Shown piece after piece: positions 19,964 through 29,045 of a stretch of DNA of 64,000 bases; positions within the stretch are counted from its first letter, which is position 1; the number at the start of each line of letters is the position of its first letter. This stretch comes from Candidatus Litorirhabdus singularis (GTDB taxonomy: Bacteria; Pseudomonadota; Gammaproteobacteria; Pseudomonadales; Halieaceae). The notes below the pieces were generated by a model. The model searched no databases. It saw only the letters and a list, made by a program, of their open reading frames with translations, and was not told the DNA's origin. Location of the stretch: positions 558,001-622,000 of the forward strand of contig NZ_SHNN01000002.1 in assembly GCF_026262625.1 (NCBI RefSeq), read 5' to 3'. The translations under genes and the position numbers were made by a program.

Positions 19964-19992
19964 ACTATAGGGGCGGATCTTCGTATTGTCAA
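19964..19992 (-). promoter_or_regulatory. strong sigma-70 promoter of the yceD-rpmF-plsX-fab operon
   Basis: On the minus strand TTGACA (19987-19992), exactly 17 bp, TATAGT (19964-19969). The -35 is perfect and the -10 has one mismatch. The expected start is near 19957, three bases from the yceD ATG (19952-19954). Confidence 0.85.
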
Positions 19993-20035
19993 AAAAATCT
20001 TTTAAATACAGCAGCTTCTATAACATACTGCGGAA

Positions 20036-20620
20036 ATGGAAACCCTCATTCTAGCCTCAGGCTCGCGTTACCGTAAGCACCTGCTCCAACGCTTGCAAAT
20101 ACCCTTCAGCGTATTACCCCCTGATATCGATGAATCTCCCCTTTCAGGTGAGCCAGCAATTGCCCTGGCCGAGCGTCTGGCGGCAACCAAGGCTGAGATT
20201 ATAGGTCGCGACCATCCGGGCAGCGTTGTTATCGGCAGTGATCAGGTTGCTCTATTAGACGAAGCGCTGTTAGGCAAACCGGGTACCGTCGCTAACGCGG
20301 AAGCCCAATTAGCCCTGTGCAGCGGCCGCGTAGTGGAATTCTTTACCGCAGTCTGTGTCTATTGGGACGGAGCCATGCAACAAACCAATGTCCCCTATCA
20401 GGTCGAGTTCAGAGAGCTTACCAGCGCAGAGATCAAGCGCTACGTGGAGCTTGAGCAACCTTTGGATTGCGCCGGCAGCTTCAAATGCGAGGGTTTGGGC
20501 AGCACGCTGTTCAGGCGGCTAAACGGAGAGGACCCCACAGCGCTGGAAGGCTTGCCGCTAATAGCCTTGAGTTCAATGCTTAGACATTGGGGCATTGACC
20601 CCTTACAACGGCAGGTCTAG
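20036..20620 (+). CDS. yceF: Maf-like nucleotide pyrophosphatase (YceF type)
   Basis: Housecleaning enzyme that hydrolyses non-canonical nucleotides; the YceF branch prefers m7GTP. 194 residues. ILASGSRYRKHLL (residues 5-17) and the catalytic base Asp69 in VIGSDQV fit the family, as do the conserved GKP (80-82) and LFRRLNGEDPTALEGLP stretch. It is divergent from yceD, with an 81-bp shared upstream region. Its 3' end overlaps the convergent phosphatase gene by 18 bp. Confidence 0.93.
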   Translation: METLILASGSRYRKHLLQRLQIPFSVLPPDIDESPLSGEPAIALAERLAATKAEIIGRDHPGSVVIGSDQVALLDEALLGKPGTVANAEAQLALCSGRVVEFFTAVCVYWDGAMQQTNVPYQVEFRELTSAEIKRYVELEQPLDCAGSFKCEGLGSTLFRRLNGEDPTALEGLPLIALSSMLRHWGIDPLQRQV

Positions 20621-21238
20621 CAGTTCAGGGAGAGAGTCCACAATGTGAGCTGGACCGTGTTGTCGTAATCGCTCACTGCTGTGGACGCCAAAACTCACAC
20701 CGACAGAAGTCATGCCGCCGCTGCGCGCCATAGCGAGGTCATATTCACTGTCTCCTATCATGACGGCCTGCTCGGCGACACAATCCAGTTCAACCAGAAT
20801 CTGCCGGAGCATCAGTGGGTCAGGCTTCGAAGCGGTTTCATCGGCACATCGGGTAGCATCAAAAAAATCGCCTAGCCCCAGCGCACCAAGCACGCGGTCC
20901 AGGCCGCGGCGACTTTTGCCAGTAGCAACGGCCAATTGCCAACCGCGACCTCGCAGTTGCTCGAGCATCGGCATGGCACCGGGGAACAAAGCGCAGGGCT
21001 GGCGGTCCAGATAACGGTAATGATCGCTATAAGCATCTCGCAGCGCTATGTGATCAGCGCCAGGCAATGTAGGGAACAGAATCTGCAAAGCCTCAGGTAG
21101 ACCGAGACCGATTATGTCGCGCACTGCGTCCGCGGGCGGCTCGTCTATACCCAGCTTGCCCGCGGCACCTTGCATCGCTTCAACAATACGCCCGGTAGAA
21201 TCGCTGAGCGTCCCATCCCAATCAAATATAACCAGCAT
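20603..21238 (-). CDS. HAD-family hydrolase, phosphoglycolate-phosphatase-like
   Basis: 211 residues of the HAD-IA type: FDWDGTLSDS at the N-terminus with the nucleophile Asp6 and acid/base Asp8, the cap region, the motif II/III stretch VATGKSRRGLDRVL, and the C-terminal MIGDSEYDLAMA with the metal-binding aspartates. The start codon touches the rluC stop, so the pair is co-transcribed. The same rluC-HAD arrangement occurs in pseudomonads. The substrate cannot be told from sequence; phosphoglycolate or a sugar phosphate is possible. Confidence 0.88.
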   Translation of the reverse strand: MLVIFDWDGTLSDSTGRIVEAMQGAAGKLGIDEPPADAVRDIIGLGLPEALQILFPTLPGADHIALRDAYSDHYRYLDRQPCALFPGAMPMLEQLRGRGWQLAVATGKSRRGLDRVLGALGLGDFFDATRCADETASKPDPLMLRQILVELDCVAEQAVMIGDSEYDLAMARSGGMTSVGVSFGVHSSERLRQHGPAHIVDSLPELLDLPL

Positions 21239-22179
21239 CAGGAACCATCCAGTGCGGGCATTTGATCGAGCACGGCTTGCAGTTCCGGTTCAAGCGGCGC
21301 TGAAACCTGCTGTCGATTCCCTGCCGCATTACGGAAGGTTAACTGCGCCGCATGTAAAAATAACCGCGGCACCTTGTGACGACGCGCCAGTTCGGCGACT
21401 TCGGGGCTCTGATATTTTTCATCTCCCAGCAGCGGATGGCCTGCAAACTGCGCATGCACGCGTATCTGATGCGTACGACCGGTCAAAGGTCGTGCCTCGA
21501 CCAGGGTGACACCCTCAAAGCGGCGCAGCACCTTAAAATCTGTGCGCGCCGGCTTGCCCTGCTTGTCTACCCGAACGATACGCTCGCCTTCCTTCACCGA
21601 ACACTTGAGCAAAGGCGCCTCCACAAAGCTGCGTCGCCGTGGCCAGGTACCTGCAACTAATGCCAGGTAGCGCTTATCCATATGTTCTTCGCGCAACTGG
21701 CGGTGTAAGTCTTTAAGCACCGACGCCTTGCGTGCGATCAGCAATATTCCCGAGGTCTCTCGATCGAGTCGGTGCACCAATTCCAGGTAGCGATCTTGAG
21801 TACGTAGCAGGCGCAGACATTCTATTAGTCCGTAATTGAGCCCACTGCCCCCGTGCACAGCCAAGCCAGCAGGCTTATTCAACACCAGCAGGCCATCGTC
21901 TTCGTAAACCACACCGGACGTCAGACGCTTTGCCCAGCGGTCTGGTACATGCGTCACTTCCTGACCTGTATTGATGTGCAGCGGTGGAATCCGAACCATA
22001 TCTCCGGCAGCAACACGGGTATCTGCTTTAACACGGCCCTTGTTGATCCGAATTTCACCTTTACGCAGAGCGCGGTAGATACGCGTACGCGGTACCCCCT
22101 TTAGCTCGCGCTGCAGAAAGTTATCCAGGCGCTGCCCGGCATAATCTGGTGTGACCTTTATAAAGCGGACCTGACTCAT
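21238..22179 (-). CDS. rluC: 23S rRNA pseudouridine synthase RluC
   Basis: Converts uridines 955, 2504 and 2580 (E. coli numbering) of 23S rRNA to pseudouridine. I use the ATG at 22179 (MSQVRFIKVTPDYAGQRLDN), 313 residues; the upstream open frame has no family similarity and runs into the rne promoter. The S4 RNA-binding domain covers about residues 12-75, and the catalytic Asp is in the HRLDRETSGILL motif. It is divergent from rne, exactly as in E. coli and Pseudomonas. Confidence 0.95.
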   Translation of the reverse strand: MSQVRFIKVTPDYAGQRLDNFLQRELKGVPRTRIYRALRKGEIRINKGRVKADTRVAAGDMVRIPPLHINTGQEVTHVPDRWAKRLTSGVVYEDDGLLVLNKPAGLAVHGGSGLNYGLIECLRLLRTQDRYLELVHRLDRETSGILLIARKASVLKDLHRQLREEHMDKRYLALVAGTWPRRRSFVEAPLLKCSVKEGERIVRVDKQGKPARTDFKVLRRFEGVTLVEARPLTGRTHQIRVHAQFAGHPLLGDEKYQSPEVAELARRHKVPRLFLHAAQLTFRNAAGNRQQVSAPLEPELQAVLDQMPALDGS

Positions 22180-22192
22180 AAAATGTTTATAT

Positions 22193-22221
22193 TTGAAGGG
22201 CTTAGGAATTGCTGTTATAGT
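22193..22221 (+). promoter_or_regulatory. sigma-70 promoter of rne
   Basis: TTGAAG (22193-22198), exactly 17 bp, TATAGT (22216-22221). The predicted start near 22228 leaves a leader of about 400 nt before the rne ATG. No better promoter is visible nearer the gene. Confidence 0.75.
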
Positions 22222-22227
22222 CTGCGC

Positions 22228-22627
22228 TCGCGATTCGGTGGATATCAATCCAGAGAGAGGAGCGCCACGAGGGGATAAACCCCCGGTGAGGGTATCTAAC
22301 CCAACAGCATCGACGTGGCAGACCGAGCGCAATATAAACGTTTTTAGCGCGTGACGACAGCAAATGACGTTCGTCACTGGAATTAACCGCACAGCACGGG
22401 CTGGCGGCTATAGACAAGAATCAATTACTGCCTGGGACGATAGCGTTTTCTAAGCGATCCCGGGGATACAAGACCACCGACACCTTTTTACTGGTATGCC
22501 GCAGTCTTTATTGGATATTCTATTGAAACACACTGATTAGTCAGTGTTTTAGCGGGCTCCGCTGTAATGAGCCTGCGATTCCTGTCAGCAGCTCCACCCC
22601 GCTGTGCCACACATAAAAGTGGTACAC
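22228..22627 (+). promoter_or_regulatory. long structured 5' leader of rne
   Basis: No ORF of note. Several hairpins are visible: GTGACGA / TCGTCAC around a 13-nt loop (7 bp, within 22340-22380), ACACTGA-TTAG-TCAGTGT (a perfect 7 bp, just after 22529, followed by UUUU), AGCGG/CCGCT near 22553-22565, and an imperfect 6-bp stem TGCCAC / GTGGTA (about 22605-22624) abutting the start codon. E. coli rne mRNA has a 361-nt leader through which RNase E represses itself. A similar role is likely here, but I cannot align the elements. Confidence 0.6.
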
Positions 22628-25579
22628 ATGAAAAAAATGTTAATCAATGCAACTCACCCTGAGGAGTTGCGCGTAGGCTTGGTAGACGGCCAGAGACTTT
22701 ATGATCTGGATATCGAAAACCGCACCCGCATACAGAAAAAATCCAATATCTATATCGGTAAAATCACTCGCGTAGAGCCCAGCCTTGAAGCTGCGTTCGT
22801 CGACTTTGGTGCCGACCGTCATGGCTTCCTGCCCATGAAAGAGATATCTCGCGAGTACTTCAAGCGCAAGCCTGAAGGCGAAGGTCGCATGAAGATCAAG
22901 GAATTGGTCAAGGAAGGCACCGAGGTCGTTGTGCAGGTAGATAAGGAAGAGCGTGGCAATAAAGGTGCCGCACTGACTACCTTTATAAGCCTGGCCGGTC
23001 GCTACCTGGTGCTGATGCCCAATAATCCGCGCGCAGGAGGCATTTCGCGCCGTATTGAGGGCGAGGAACGCACTCAGCTGCGTGACGCACTCAGCGGCTT
23101 GGAGATTCCCGAAGGAATGGGCGTTATTGTCCGCACCGCAGGTATCGGACGCAGTTCTGAAGAAATGCAGTGGGACCTTAACTATCTGGTCCAGCTCTGG
23201 GAAGCAGTTGCCAAAGCCAGCTCTGAAGAGAAGGCCCCTGCCCTGCTGCTGCAGGAAAGCAACGTCATTATCCGAGCGATCCGCGATTACCTGCGAGACG
23301 ATATAGACCAGGTCATTATTGACTCACCTGAAGCCTACCAACATGCGCTGACGTTCATCTCGCACATCATGCCGCAGTATCAGAGCCGGCTGAAGATGTA
23401 CGATGACTCGATACCGATGTTCAATCGCTTCCAGATTGAAAGTCAGATTGAGACAGCATTCCAGCGTGAAGTGAGACTGCCGTCGGGCGGTTCCATCGTC
23501 ATTGACCCTACCGAGGCACTGGTATCCATTGATATCAACTCGGCGCGTGCGACGCGGGGCAGCGACATCGAGGAAACTGCGACCAACACCAACCTGGAAG
23601 CCGCTGATGAAATCGCTCGTCAGCTTCGCCTGCGCGATATCGGTGGCCTTATTGTCATCGACTTTATTGATATGTTGCAATCGCGCAATCAACGCGCAGT
23701 AGAGAACCGCATCCGCGATGCATTGGAGATAGATCGTGCAAGGGTTCAGGTAGGACGTATATCACGCTTCGGCTTGTTGGAAATGTCACGCCAGCGCCTG
23801 CGCCCGTCACTCGGCGAAACCAGCGGCATTGTCTGCCCTCGTTGCAGTGGCCAGGGTACTATTCGCGATACCAAGTCGCTTGCACTCGCGGTACTGCGTC
23901 TGCTTGAAGAAGAAGCTATTAAGGACCGCTCCGGTGAAGTACGCGCCATCGTACCGGTGCCGGTGGCCACTTACCTTCTCAACGAGAAGCGATCCGCGCT
24001 GGCCGGTATTGAAGAAGAGACCAAAGTGCGACTCATGGTAGTACCTAACCCCCATATGGATACGCCCCACTACGAAGTCACTCGTTTGCGTGACGACGAA
24101 ATGGAAGTGCGCAGCGACTTGTCATTCGAGGTAGATGTTTCACCTGATGAAGAGACTCCAGCTGCGGATGTTCATGTTGACGCCGCGCCTCAACAGGCGG
24201 CTGTGCAGGGCGTCACGCCAAGAGGACCGGCACCGGAGCACACAGAGCCCAGCGCCACCCCAGAGCCCGCCCCGGTCGCTGCAGCTCCAGCGCCTGCTGA
24301 AAAACCAGCCAAGAGCGGACTGTTTGCCAAGATCGCTGCACTGTTCTCCGCTCCGGTTGAAGAAGAAGTCGTAGTCGAAGAAGTGCCTGCACCTAAGCCA
24401 CAGGGAAACCGTCGTGGTGGCGAGAATCGCAACCGTAACCGCAATCGTAACCGTAATCGCAACCGCAACAATGGCAACGGCGACGCTCGCGGCGAACGCA
24501 AGCCAGAGCAGCAAAAGCAGGACGATCAAAAGCAGGACGATCAAAAAAGTAACCAGTCCCAAGCTTCAGATGGCGAGAAGAAAAATGACGAGAAGCGCGA
24601 AGGTTCGCGTGGGCGCAACCGCCGCGGCGGCCAGAATCGTCGCAATCGGGATGCTACGCCCAACAATACTGAGAACGCCGTTACGGCCACGACAACCGAA
24701 GCTGTAGCTGCGGCAGAGACTTCGCCAGCAGCAGCTGATGAGTCGCAGTCAGACAAGCCGCGCAAGCGTCCGGCGGGTATGCGTGGTGAAAATCAGCCAC
24801 GTCGTCGCCGTCGGGGCAACAGACCGGCTGTTGAGGCAGCGGAAGGTGCAACAGATGCTGTGGCCACGGAAGCCTCGCCAGAAACCGCAGATACTGCGGC
24901 TTTAGCGAGCGATCCTGCTATCGCCGTCACTACCCAGACGGTAGAGGCAGATCCTGCTAGCAAGCCAACTGAGACTGCAGCAGAGTCATCAGCCGACGCA
25001 ACTGATAGCAAAACCGACACTGCTAATAACGAGGCAGCGCCTGTAGTTGATGAAACTGTCGTTGAGGAAACTGTCCTTGAGCAAACTGCCGTTGAGAAAG
25101 CTGTAGCTGAGAACGCTGTAACTGAGAAAGCTGTAGCAGTAGAAGCTGAAGTGACTGCAGAAGAAGAAGGATCTGCAGCAGAGGCTTCGCTAGTCGAAGA
25201 CACCGTAGCGGCAGAAGTTGAAGCTCCTGTTGCAGAAGCGGCGAGCGAACCAGCGCCAGTCCAGCCAGCTGTTGCAGAAGTGTCTGCGCCAGCGCCGAAA
25301 CCTGCGCCTGCTCCGGCACCGGAACCGGTAGCTGCACCTGTTGCCGCCAACCAGGATGGCGTTGCTGCCTCGGGTCGAGCAGTCAATGATCCACGAGAAT
25401 CAGCGAAGCCTATCAGCAGCGTTGCTATAGAAACCGGACACCCTGCGCTGTTCGGCGACACCGTCGCCGCACCTGTAGTACCGGTTCGGGCGAAGCCACC
25501 GCGGGCATCCAATGACCCTCGCGCAAGCAGAGCCCAGGCAGCACCCGAGCCTGAGTCTAGTGAGCAGGCAAACGGTTGA
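22628..25579 (+). CDS. rne: ribonuclease E
   Basis: Endonuclease and scaffold of the RNA degradosome; also matures rRNA and tRNA. The ATG at 22628 ([13 protein letters not shown]) matches other RNase E starts and gives 983 residues. The catalytic half (about residues 1-510) has the S1 domain, the magnesium aspartates in [12 protein letters not shown] and IVIDFIDM, and the zinc-link CPRCSGQG. The C-terminal half is disordered: an Asn-Arg dipeptide run near residue 605, Gln/Asp- and Arg-rich segments, long Glu/Ala/Val-rich stretches, and two NDPR motifs close to the end. The latter resemble the scaffold motifs of pseudomonad RNase E. It is probably autoregulated through its leader. Confidence 0.97.
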   Translation: MKKMLINATHPEELRVGLVDGQRLYDLDIENRTRIQKKSNIYIGKITRVEPSLEAAFVDFGADRHGFLPMKEISREYFKRKPEGEGRMKIKELVKEGTEVVVQVDKEERGNKGAALTTFISLAGRYLVLMPNNPRAGGISRRIEGEERTQLRDALSGLEIPEGMGVIVRTAGIGRSSEEMQWDLNYLVQLWEAVAKASSEEKAPALLLQESNVIIRAIRDYLRDDIDQVIIDSPEAYQHALTFISHIMPQYQSRLKMYDDSIPMFNRFQIESQIETAFQREVRLPSGGSIVIDPTEALVSIDINSARATRGSDIEETATNTNLEAADEIARQLRLRDIGGLIVIDFIDMLQSRNQRAVENRIRDALEIDRARVQVGRISRFGLLEMSRQRLRPSLGETSGIVCPRCSGQGTIRDTKSLALAVLRLLEEEAIKDRSGEVRAIVPVPVATYLLNEKRSALAGIEEETKVRLMVVPNPHMDTPHYEVTRLRDDEMEVRSDLSFEVDVSPDEETPAADVHVDAAPQQAAVQGVTPRGPAPEHTEPSATPEPAPVAAAPAPAEKPAKSGLFAKIAALFSAPVEEEVVVEEVPAPKPQGNRRGGENRNRNRNRNRNRNRNNGNGDARGERKPEQQKQDDQKQDDQKSNQSQASDGEKKNDEKREGSRGRNRRGGQNRRNRDATPNNTENAVTATTTEAVAAAETSPAAADESQSDKPRKRPAGMRGENQPRRRRRGNRPAVEAAEGATDAVATEASPETADTAALASDPAIAVTTQTVEADPASKPTETAAESSADATDSKTDTANNEAAPVVDETVVEETVLEQTAVEKAVAENAVTEKAVAVEAEVTAEEEGSAAEASLVEDTVAAEVEAPVAEAASEPAPVQPAVAEVSAPAPKPAPAPAPEPVAAPVAANQDGVAASGRAVNDPRESAKPISSVAIETGHPALFGDTVAAPVVPVRAKPPRASNDPRASRAQAAPEPESSEQANG

Positions 25580-25613
25580 TGGATGCGGGTTAGCGAATAG
25601 CTGACCCGTACTC

Positions 25614-25641
25614 TTGTCACCCTGATTTAGAGCTGTATAAT
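25614..25641 (+). promoter_or_regulatory. sigma-70 promoter of tRNA-Ser
   Basis: TTGTCA (25614-25619), 16-bp spacer, a perfect TATAAT (25636-25641), then a short CG-rich discriminator. The start falls a few bases before the tRNA. Confidence 0.8.
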
Positions 25642-25653
25642 CGCGTTCTTTCC

Positions 25654-25743
25654 GGTGGGCTGGCTGAGTGGTCGAAAGCGGCGGTCTTGAAAACCGTTGA
25701 GGGTTTATCCCCTCCTAAGGTTCGAATCCTTAGCCCACCGCCA
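25654..25743 (+). tRNA. tRNA-Ser (anticodon UGA)
   Basis: 90 nt with an encoded CCA. Acceptor GGTGGGC pairs with GCCCACC, the discriminator is G, the anticodon loop CTTGAAA gives TGA, and there is a long variable arm (GAGGGTTTATCCCCTC region). It lies upstream of yccA, the same neighbourhood as serT in E. coli. Confidence 0.96.
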
Positions 25744-25754
25744 TTTATACTTGA

Positions 25755-25777
25755 CCCGGACACGTTCCGGGTTTTTT
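25755..25777 (+). terminator. intrinsic terminator after tRNA-Ser
   Basis: CCCGGA (25755-25760) pairs with TCCGGG (25766-25771), 5-nt loop, followed by six T (25772-25777). Confidence 0.88.
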
Positions 25778-25903
25778 CTGTCCAGAAGACCCTACTTTTC
25801 TCGAAGAGTCAGTTCGGTTTTTTGGTCTTGCTTTTGGAATTTTCCCGCTTATGATGGGTCTAACGAAAGTACGCAATGTTGCGTCTTTATAGGGAGTTGT
25901 ACC

Positions 25904-26578
25904 ATGCAAGATAAACCTGTCTACGCCACGCCGGCTGCCCACCTGGATTCGGTCCTGGCAACCAACAAGGTGCTCAGGAATACCTACATGCTGTTAGGCA
26001 TGACCCTCTTGTTCAGTGCCTTTACTGCTACGGCATCGATCGTGATAGGAATATCACAGGGTGCTGCACTGATGCTGATGCTGGTCTCCTTCGGTCTTCT
26101 GTTTGTTGTCAATCGCACCGCAGATAGCGCCAAAGGACTGATTTTCATCTTTATATTCACGGGGTGTATGGGCGCGTCCCTCGGACCCATGCTCAGTTTC
26201 TACCTCTCGATGCCCAGTGGCCCGGGCCTGGTTATGCAGGCGTTGGGTGGTACTGCGCTGGTCTTTTTTGGACTTTCTGCTTACGCGCTGACCAGCCGTA
26301 AAGACTTTTCATTCATGGGTGGTTTCCTGTTTGTGGGCCTTCTGGTGGCGGTAATAGCTTCTATCGCCAACATCTTCCTCGGCATTCCTGCGCTGTCGCT
26401 GACTGTTTCTGCAGCAATCGTGATGATTATGTCCGGATTGATCCTGTTTGATACCAGTCGCATTATCAACGGTGGCGAAACCAACTACATACGCGCGACT
26501 GTCGGACTGTACCTCAGCATCTACAACCTGTTTATCCACATGTTGAGTTTGTTGACTGCCTTTTCTGGCGATGACTGA
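25904..26578 (+). CDS. yccA: Bax inhibitor-1/YccA family membrane protein
   Basis: Inner-membrane protein of seven predicted helices; E. coli YccA is a substrate and inhibitor of the FtsH protease. I use the ATG at 25904 (MQDKPVYATPAAHL) with an AGGGAG site, giving 224 residues; upstream in-frame codons overlap the tRNA terminator. Helices run from about residue 25 to the end, and the last part carries the typical FDTSRIINGGETNYIRATVGLYL pattern and acidic end. It is followed by a terminator (26602-26624). The yccA-tus neighbourhood is shared with E. coli and Pseudomonas. Confidence 0.93.
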   Translation: MQDKPVYATPAAHLDSVLATNKVLRNTYMLLGMTLLFSAFTATASIVIGISQGAALMLMLVSFGLLFVVNRTADSAKGLIFIFIFTGCMGASLGPMLSFYLSMPSGPGLVMQALGGTALVFFGLSAYALTSRKDFSFMGGFLFVGLLVAVIASIANIFLGIPALSLTVSAAIVMIMSGLILFDTSRIINGGETNYIRATVGLYLSIYNLFIHMLSLLTAFSGDD

Positions 26579-26601
26579 CACAGCACTTAGCTTAGCTTTG
26601 G

Positions 26602-26624
26602 CCCCGGCAATGCCGGGGTTTTTT
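26602..26624 (+). terminator. intrinsic terminator after yccA
   Basis: CCCCGGC (26602-26608) pairs with GCCGGGG (26612-26618), 3-nt loop, then six T. It insulates yccA from tusD. Confidence 0.9.
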
Positions 26625-26656
26625 GTTTGCGCGCTCAATAATACCGACACTGAATC

Positions 26657-27052
26657 ATGAAATTGTCGCTTTTGGTAATGGCAGCACCCTATGCCAGCGG
26701 CGGAGCTGATAGCGCCTGGCACTACGCCGATGCGGCGCTGGCTCTGGGTCATGAGCTAAGTCGGGTATTCTTTTATGACGAGGGCGCGCTAAACGGCACA
26801 CTATCGAGTGTTCCGCCGCAAGATGAAGGTAACCGCACCGAACGCTGGGCAGTATTGCAGCAGCGCAGTGGCTGCGAGCTGATTCTATGCATCGCATCTG
26901 CCCTCAAGCGCGGTATGCTGGACTCCACTGAAGCTGAGCGCTACGAACAAAGCGGCGCAACGATTCATCCCGCTTTTGAGCTTGGAGGCCTGGGTTTGTT
27001 GGTTGACGCTAGCGCCAACTCGGATCGTCTGATCACTTTTGGCCCAGGCTAA
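26657..27052 (+). CDS. tusD: sulfur relay protein TusD (DsrE family)
   Basis: Part of the TusBCD complex that accepts persulfide from TusA and passes it to TusE for 2-thiolation of tRNA wobble uridine. 131 residues; the active cysteine is Cys78 in ILCIASALKRG, the same number as in E. coli TusD. It is the first gene of a compact tusDCBE-ybiB-trmA string with gaps of at most a few bases. Confidence 0.95.
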   Translation: MKLSLLVMAAPYASGGADSAWHYADAALALGHELSRVFFYDEGALNGTLSSVPPQDEGNRTERWAVLQQRSGCELILCIASALKRGMLDSTEAERYEQSGATIHPAFELGGLGLLVDASANSDRLITFGPG

Positions 27053-27056
27053 ACCC

Positions 27057-27407
27057 ATGAAAAGGACGCTGTTAATCAGCCGACAAGCGCCTTACCAGAG
27101 CCACTTGGCCAGAGGCGCGCTGGACGCCGCTCTCGCTGCCGCAGTATTCGAACAGGATGTTACCCTGCTGTTCATGGATGACGGCCTCTGGCAGCTTCTC
27201 GACGGGCAGCAGCCTGACGCTGCCTACACTAAAAGTCTGGAAAAAACTCTGCGTTCGCTAAACCTGTATGATCTGGAAAAGTTGTATTTTGAGCAGGCCG
27301 CCGCGGTTGCCAGAGGCCTCAGCAGCGAGGATTTTTGCGTCCCGTGTGAGCCTGTTACTGACACCGCCAGCTTCATCGACTCATTTGACGTGATCTGGAG
27401 CTTTTAA
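27057..27407 (+). CDS. tusC: sulfur relay protein TusC
   Basis: DsrF-like subunit of TusBCD. The ATG at 27057 (MKRTLLISRQAPYQS), four bases after the tusD stop, gives 116 residues. An upstream in-frame start at 27039 would overlap tusD and is less likely. The APY motif and the FMDDGLWQL core fit TusC. The subunit has no catalytic cysteine of its own; its role is structural. Confidence 0.93.
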   Translation: MKRTLLISRQAPYQSHLARGALDAALAAAVFEQDVTLLFMDDGLWQLLDGQQPDAAYTKSLEKTLRSLNLYDLEKLYFEQAAAVARGLSSEDFCVPCEPVTDTASFIDSFDVIWSF

Positions 27408-27408
27408 C

Positions 27409-27708
27409 ATGCTGCTGCATACCGTAAACCAGAGCCCTATCACTAGCACTGCATGGCAAAGCGCACTGAACTCCCTGCTCCCGGGCGCGCACATTTTACT
27501 GTTGGAGGATGGGGTGTACGCCGCCGTCGCTGGCACTGCCGCTGCCGATCAGTTGTTAGCACTGAACGACGTACACTGCCACGTACTAGCCGCTGACGCA
27601 GCTACCCGCGGTATTACTCATAAGCTCGCCGAGGGCATAGAACTGATCAGCTATCAGGATTTCGTCAACTTGAGCACTGAATGTCACGCCGTACAGAGCT
27701 GGTATTAG
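27409..27708 (+). CDS. tusB: sulfur relay protein TusB (DsrH family)
   Basis: 99 residues, the smallest TusBCD subunit. It begins MLLHTVNQSP and contains ILLLEDGVYAA, both typical. It starts one base after tusC. Cys57 lies in DVHCHVL; catalytic transfer in the complex is attributed to TusD. Confidence 0.92.
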   Translation: MLLHTVNQSPITSTAWQSALNSLLPGAHILLLEDGVYAAVAGTAAADQLLALNDVHCHVLAADAATRGITHKLAEGIELISYQDFVNLSTECHAVQSWY

Positions 27709-27711
27709 GCC

Positions 27712-28035
27712 GTGATAACGCTGCCGCCCGAGCGGTTCGATAAAGAGGGTTTCCTGCGTGACCTGAACGCTTGGTCTCCAGCCGTCGCAAAACAAATTGC
27801 CGCTGCCGAGGATATAGCATTGTCAGATGAACACTGGGAAGTTATCGAATTATTGCGCCGCTATTATCAGGAGTTTGAAGCCTCGCCGGCGATGCGCGCT
27901 TTGGTTAAATATACTCGTATTCATTTGGGAGACGACAAGGGTCGCAGCATTTATCTGCTGCGTCTATTCCCTGGTAGCCCGGCCAAGCTGGGCAGCAAGA
28001 TCGCGGGACTGCCAAAACCGGAAAACTGTCTATGA
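27712..28035 (+). CDS. tusE: sulfurtransferase TusE (DsrC family)
   Basis: Takes sulfur from TusBCD and hands it to MnmA for mnm5s2U34 formation. Starts at GTG 27712 and has 107 residues. The penultimate Cys106 in the ending GLPKPENCL is the conserved sulfur carrier. DEHWEVIELLRRYY and RLFPGSPAK are family hallmarks. DsrC of sulfur oxidisers also has a second cysteine about ten residues earlier; it is absent here, which supports the tRNA role. Confidence 0.95.
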   Translation: MITLPPERFDKEGFLRDLNAWSPAVAKQIAAAEDIALSDEHWEVIELLRRYYQEFEASPAMRALVKYTRIHLGDDKGRSIYLLRLFPGSPAKLGSKIAGLPKPENCL

Positions 28036-29045
28036 GTGACACTGTAGTTAAGCAGGAACACGCTTTTGCCCAGTATGTCCGAATCCTCGGCAAGGGCAAA
28101 ACCGGTACGCGTAATTTGCAGCGTGAGGAAGCCCGCGACGCTTTTAGAATGATGCTAACCGGCAACGCTGAACCGCTACAGATAGGTGCTTTTCTAATGC
28201 TGCTGCGGGTTAAAGAAGAATCTGGCGAGGAGTTGGCCGGCTTCGTTGATGCCTGCCGTGACGTTATGGGTTTTGTACCGCGCCCGCAGGAAGTGGATCT
28301 TGACTGGTCGAGCTATGCGGGCAAGAAAAATCAGCAACCTTGGTATCTGCTCAGCGCCCTGCTGCTGGCGGCTAATGGTATCAAAGTCTGTATACACGGC
28401 GCTGATGGGCATACGCCGGGCAGAGTGTATACCGGCCCAGTACTCGAGCGCCTGGGCATCAAAGCTGCTAACTCGATCCAGCAGGCTCAGGAACATCTGC
28501 GCGAGCGTAATTTTGCCTGGCTGCCATTGGCCAACTTTTGCCCGCAGCTGCATGAAATGATGCAGTACAGGCATTTACTGGGGCTGCGCTCGCCAGTGAA
28601 CACCCTGGCTCGACTGCTCAACCCATTGGGTGCCAACAGCAGTATTCAGAGTGTATTTCACCCCGCTTATGCGCGCCTGCACCTGGAGGGCGACGCGCTA
28701 CTGCAGCAGCCTGCAAGCCTGGTTTTCAAAGGTGAAGGCGGAGAAGTGGAAATTAAACCCCACGCGACAACCGACTGCCAAATGCAACGTATGGGAACTG
28801 ACGCATCGTTTAGTTGGCAGCGCAGTTTGCCGCAAAAACCTGAATCAGAGAGTTTGCTTGGAAGCGCTGCATTGAAACAGCTGTGGCGCGACGATGACGG
28901 TCAGGAGCGCTATCGCTATGGCCGACTGGCTACGGTGCACACGGCCGCTGTCGCGCTGCTATTGCTAGACCGCGCCAGCGATCAGCAACAAGCCCTGCAA
29001 CTCGCCACTGACTGGTGGCAACAACGTGAGCGTAACCGATGGTAG
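28032..29045 (+). CDS. ybiB: YbiB/TrpD2-family protein (anthranilate phosphoribosyltransferase-like)
   Basis: 337 residues with the TrpD fold: helical N-terminus with LQIGAFLMLLRVKEES, then a domain resembling anthranilate phosphoribosyltransferase. The glycine-rich PRPP loop of true TrpD is altered, and E. coli YbiB binds nucleic acid rather than acting in tryptophan synthesis. The gene overlaps tusE by four bases (ATGA) and trmA by seven, so a task linked to RNA or DNA damage is more plausible than anthranilate metabolism. The exact role is unknown. Confidence 0.88.
   Translation: MSDTVVKQEHAFAQYVRILGKGKTGTRNLQREEARDAFRMMLTGNAEPLQIGAFLMLLRVKEESGEELAGFVDACRDVMGFVPRPQEVDLDWSSYAGKKNQQPWYLLSALLLAANGIKVCIHGADGHTPGRVYTGPVLERLGIKAANSIQQAQEHLRERNFAWLPLANFCPQLHEMMQYRHLLGLRSPVNTLARLLNPLGANSSIQSVFHPAYARLHLEGDALLQQPASLVFKGEGGEVEIKPHATTDCQMQRMGTDASFSWQRSLPQKPESESLLGSAALKQLWRDDDGQERYRYGRLATVHTAAVALLLLDRASDQQQALQLATDWWQQRERNRW

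Noticed and set aside
22180-22392. N-terminal extension of RluC by 71 residues
   Set aside because: It would cover the rne promoter and leader, lacks family similarity, and the ATG at 22179 fits RluC exactly.
24414-24480. Asn-Arg dipeptide run in rne as a possible DNA repeat or CRISPR-like array
   Set aside because: The repeat is a short codon-level repeat within the disordered RNase E tail, with no spacers; such Arg-rich RNA-binding segments are normal in this protein.
24793-25620. 275-codon minus-strand frame rich in Ser, Ala and Thr
   Set aside because: Antisense to the low-complexity RNase E tail, whose repeated Glu/Ala/Val codons give a stop-free complement. It has no signal and no family match.
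25806-25822. 14-base match (GTCAGTTCGGTTTT) with 43034-43047
   Set aside because: Several matches of this length are expected by chance in 64 kb; the two contexts share nothing else.
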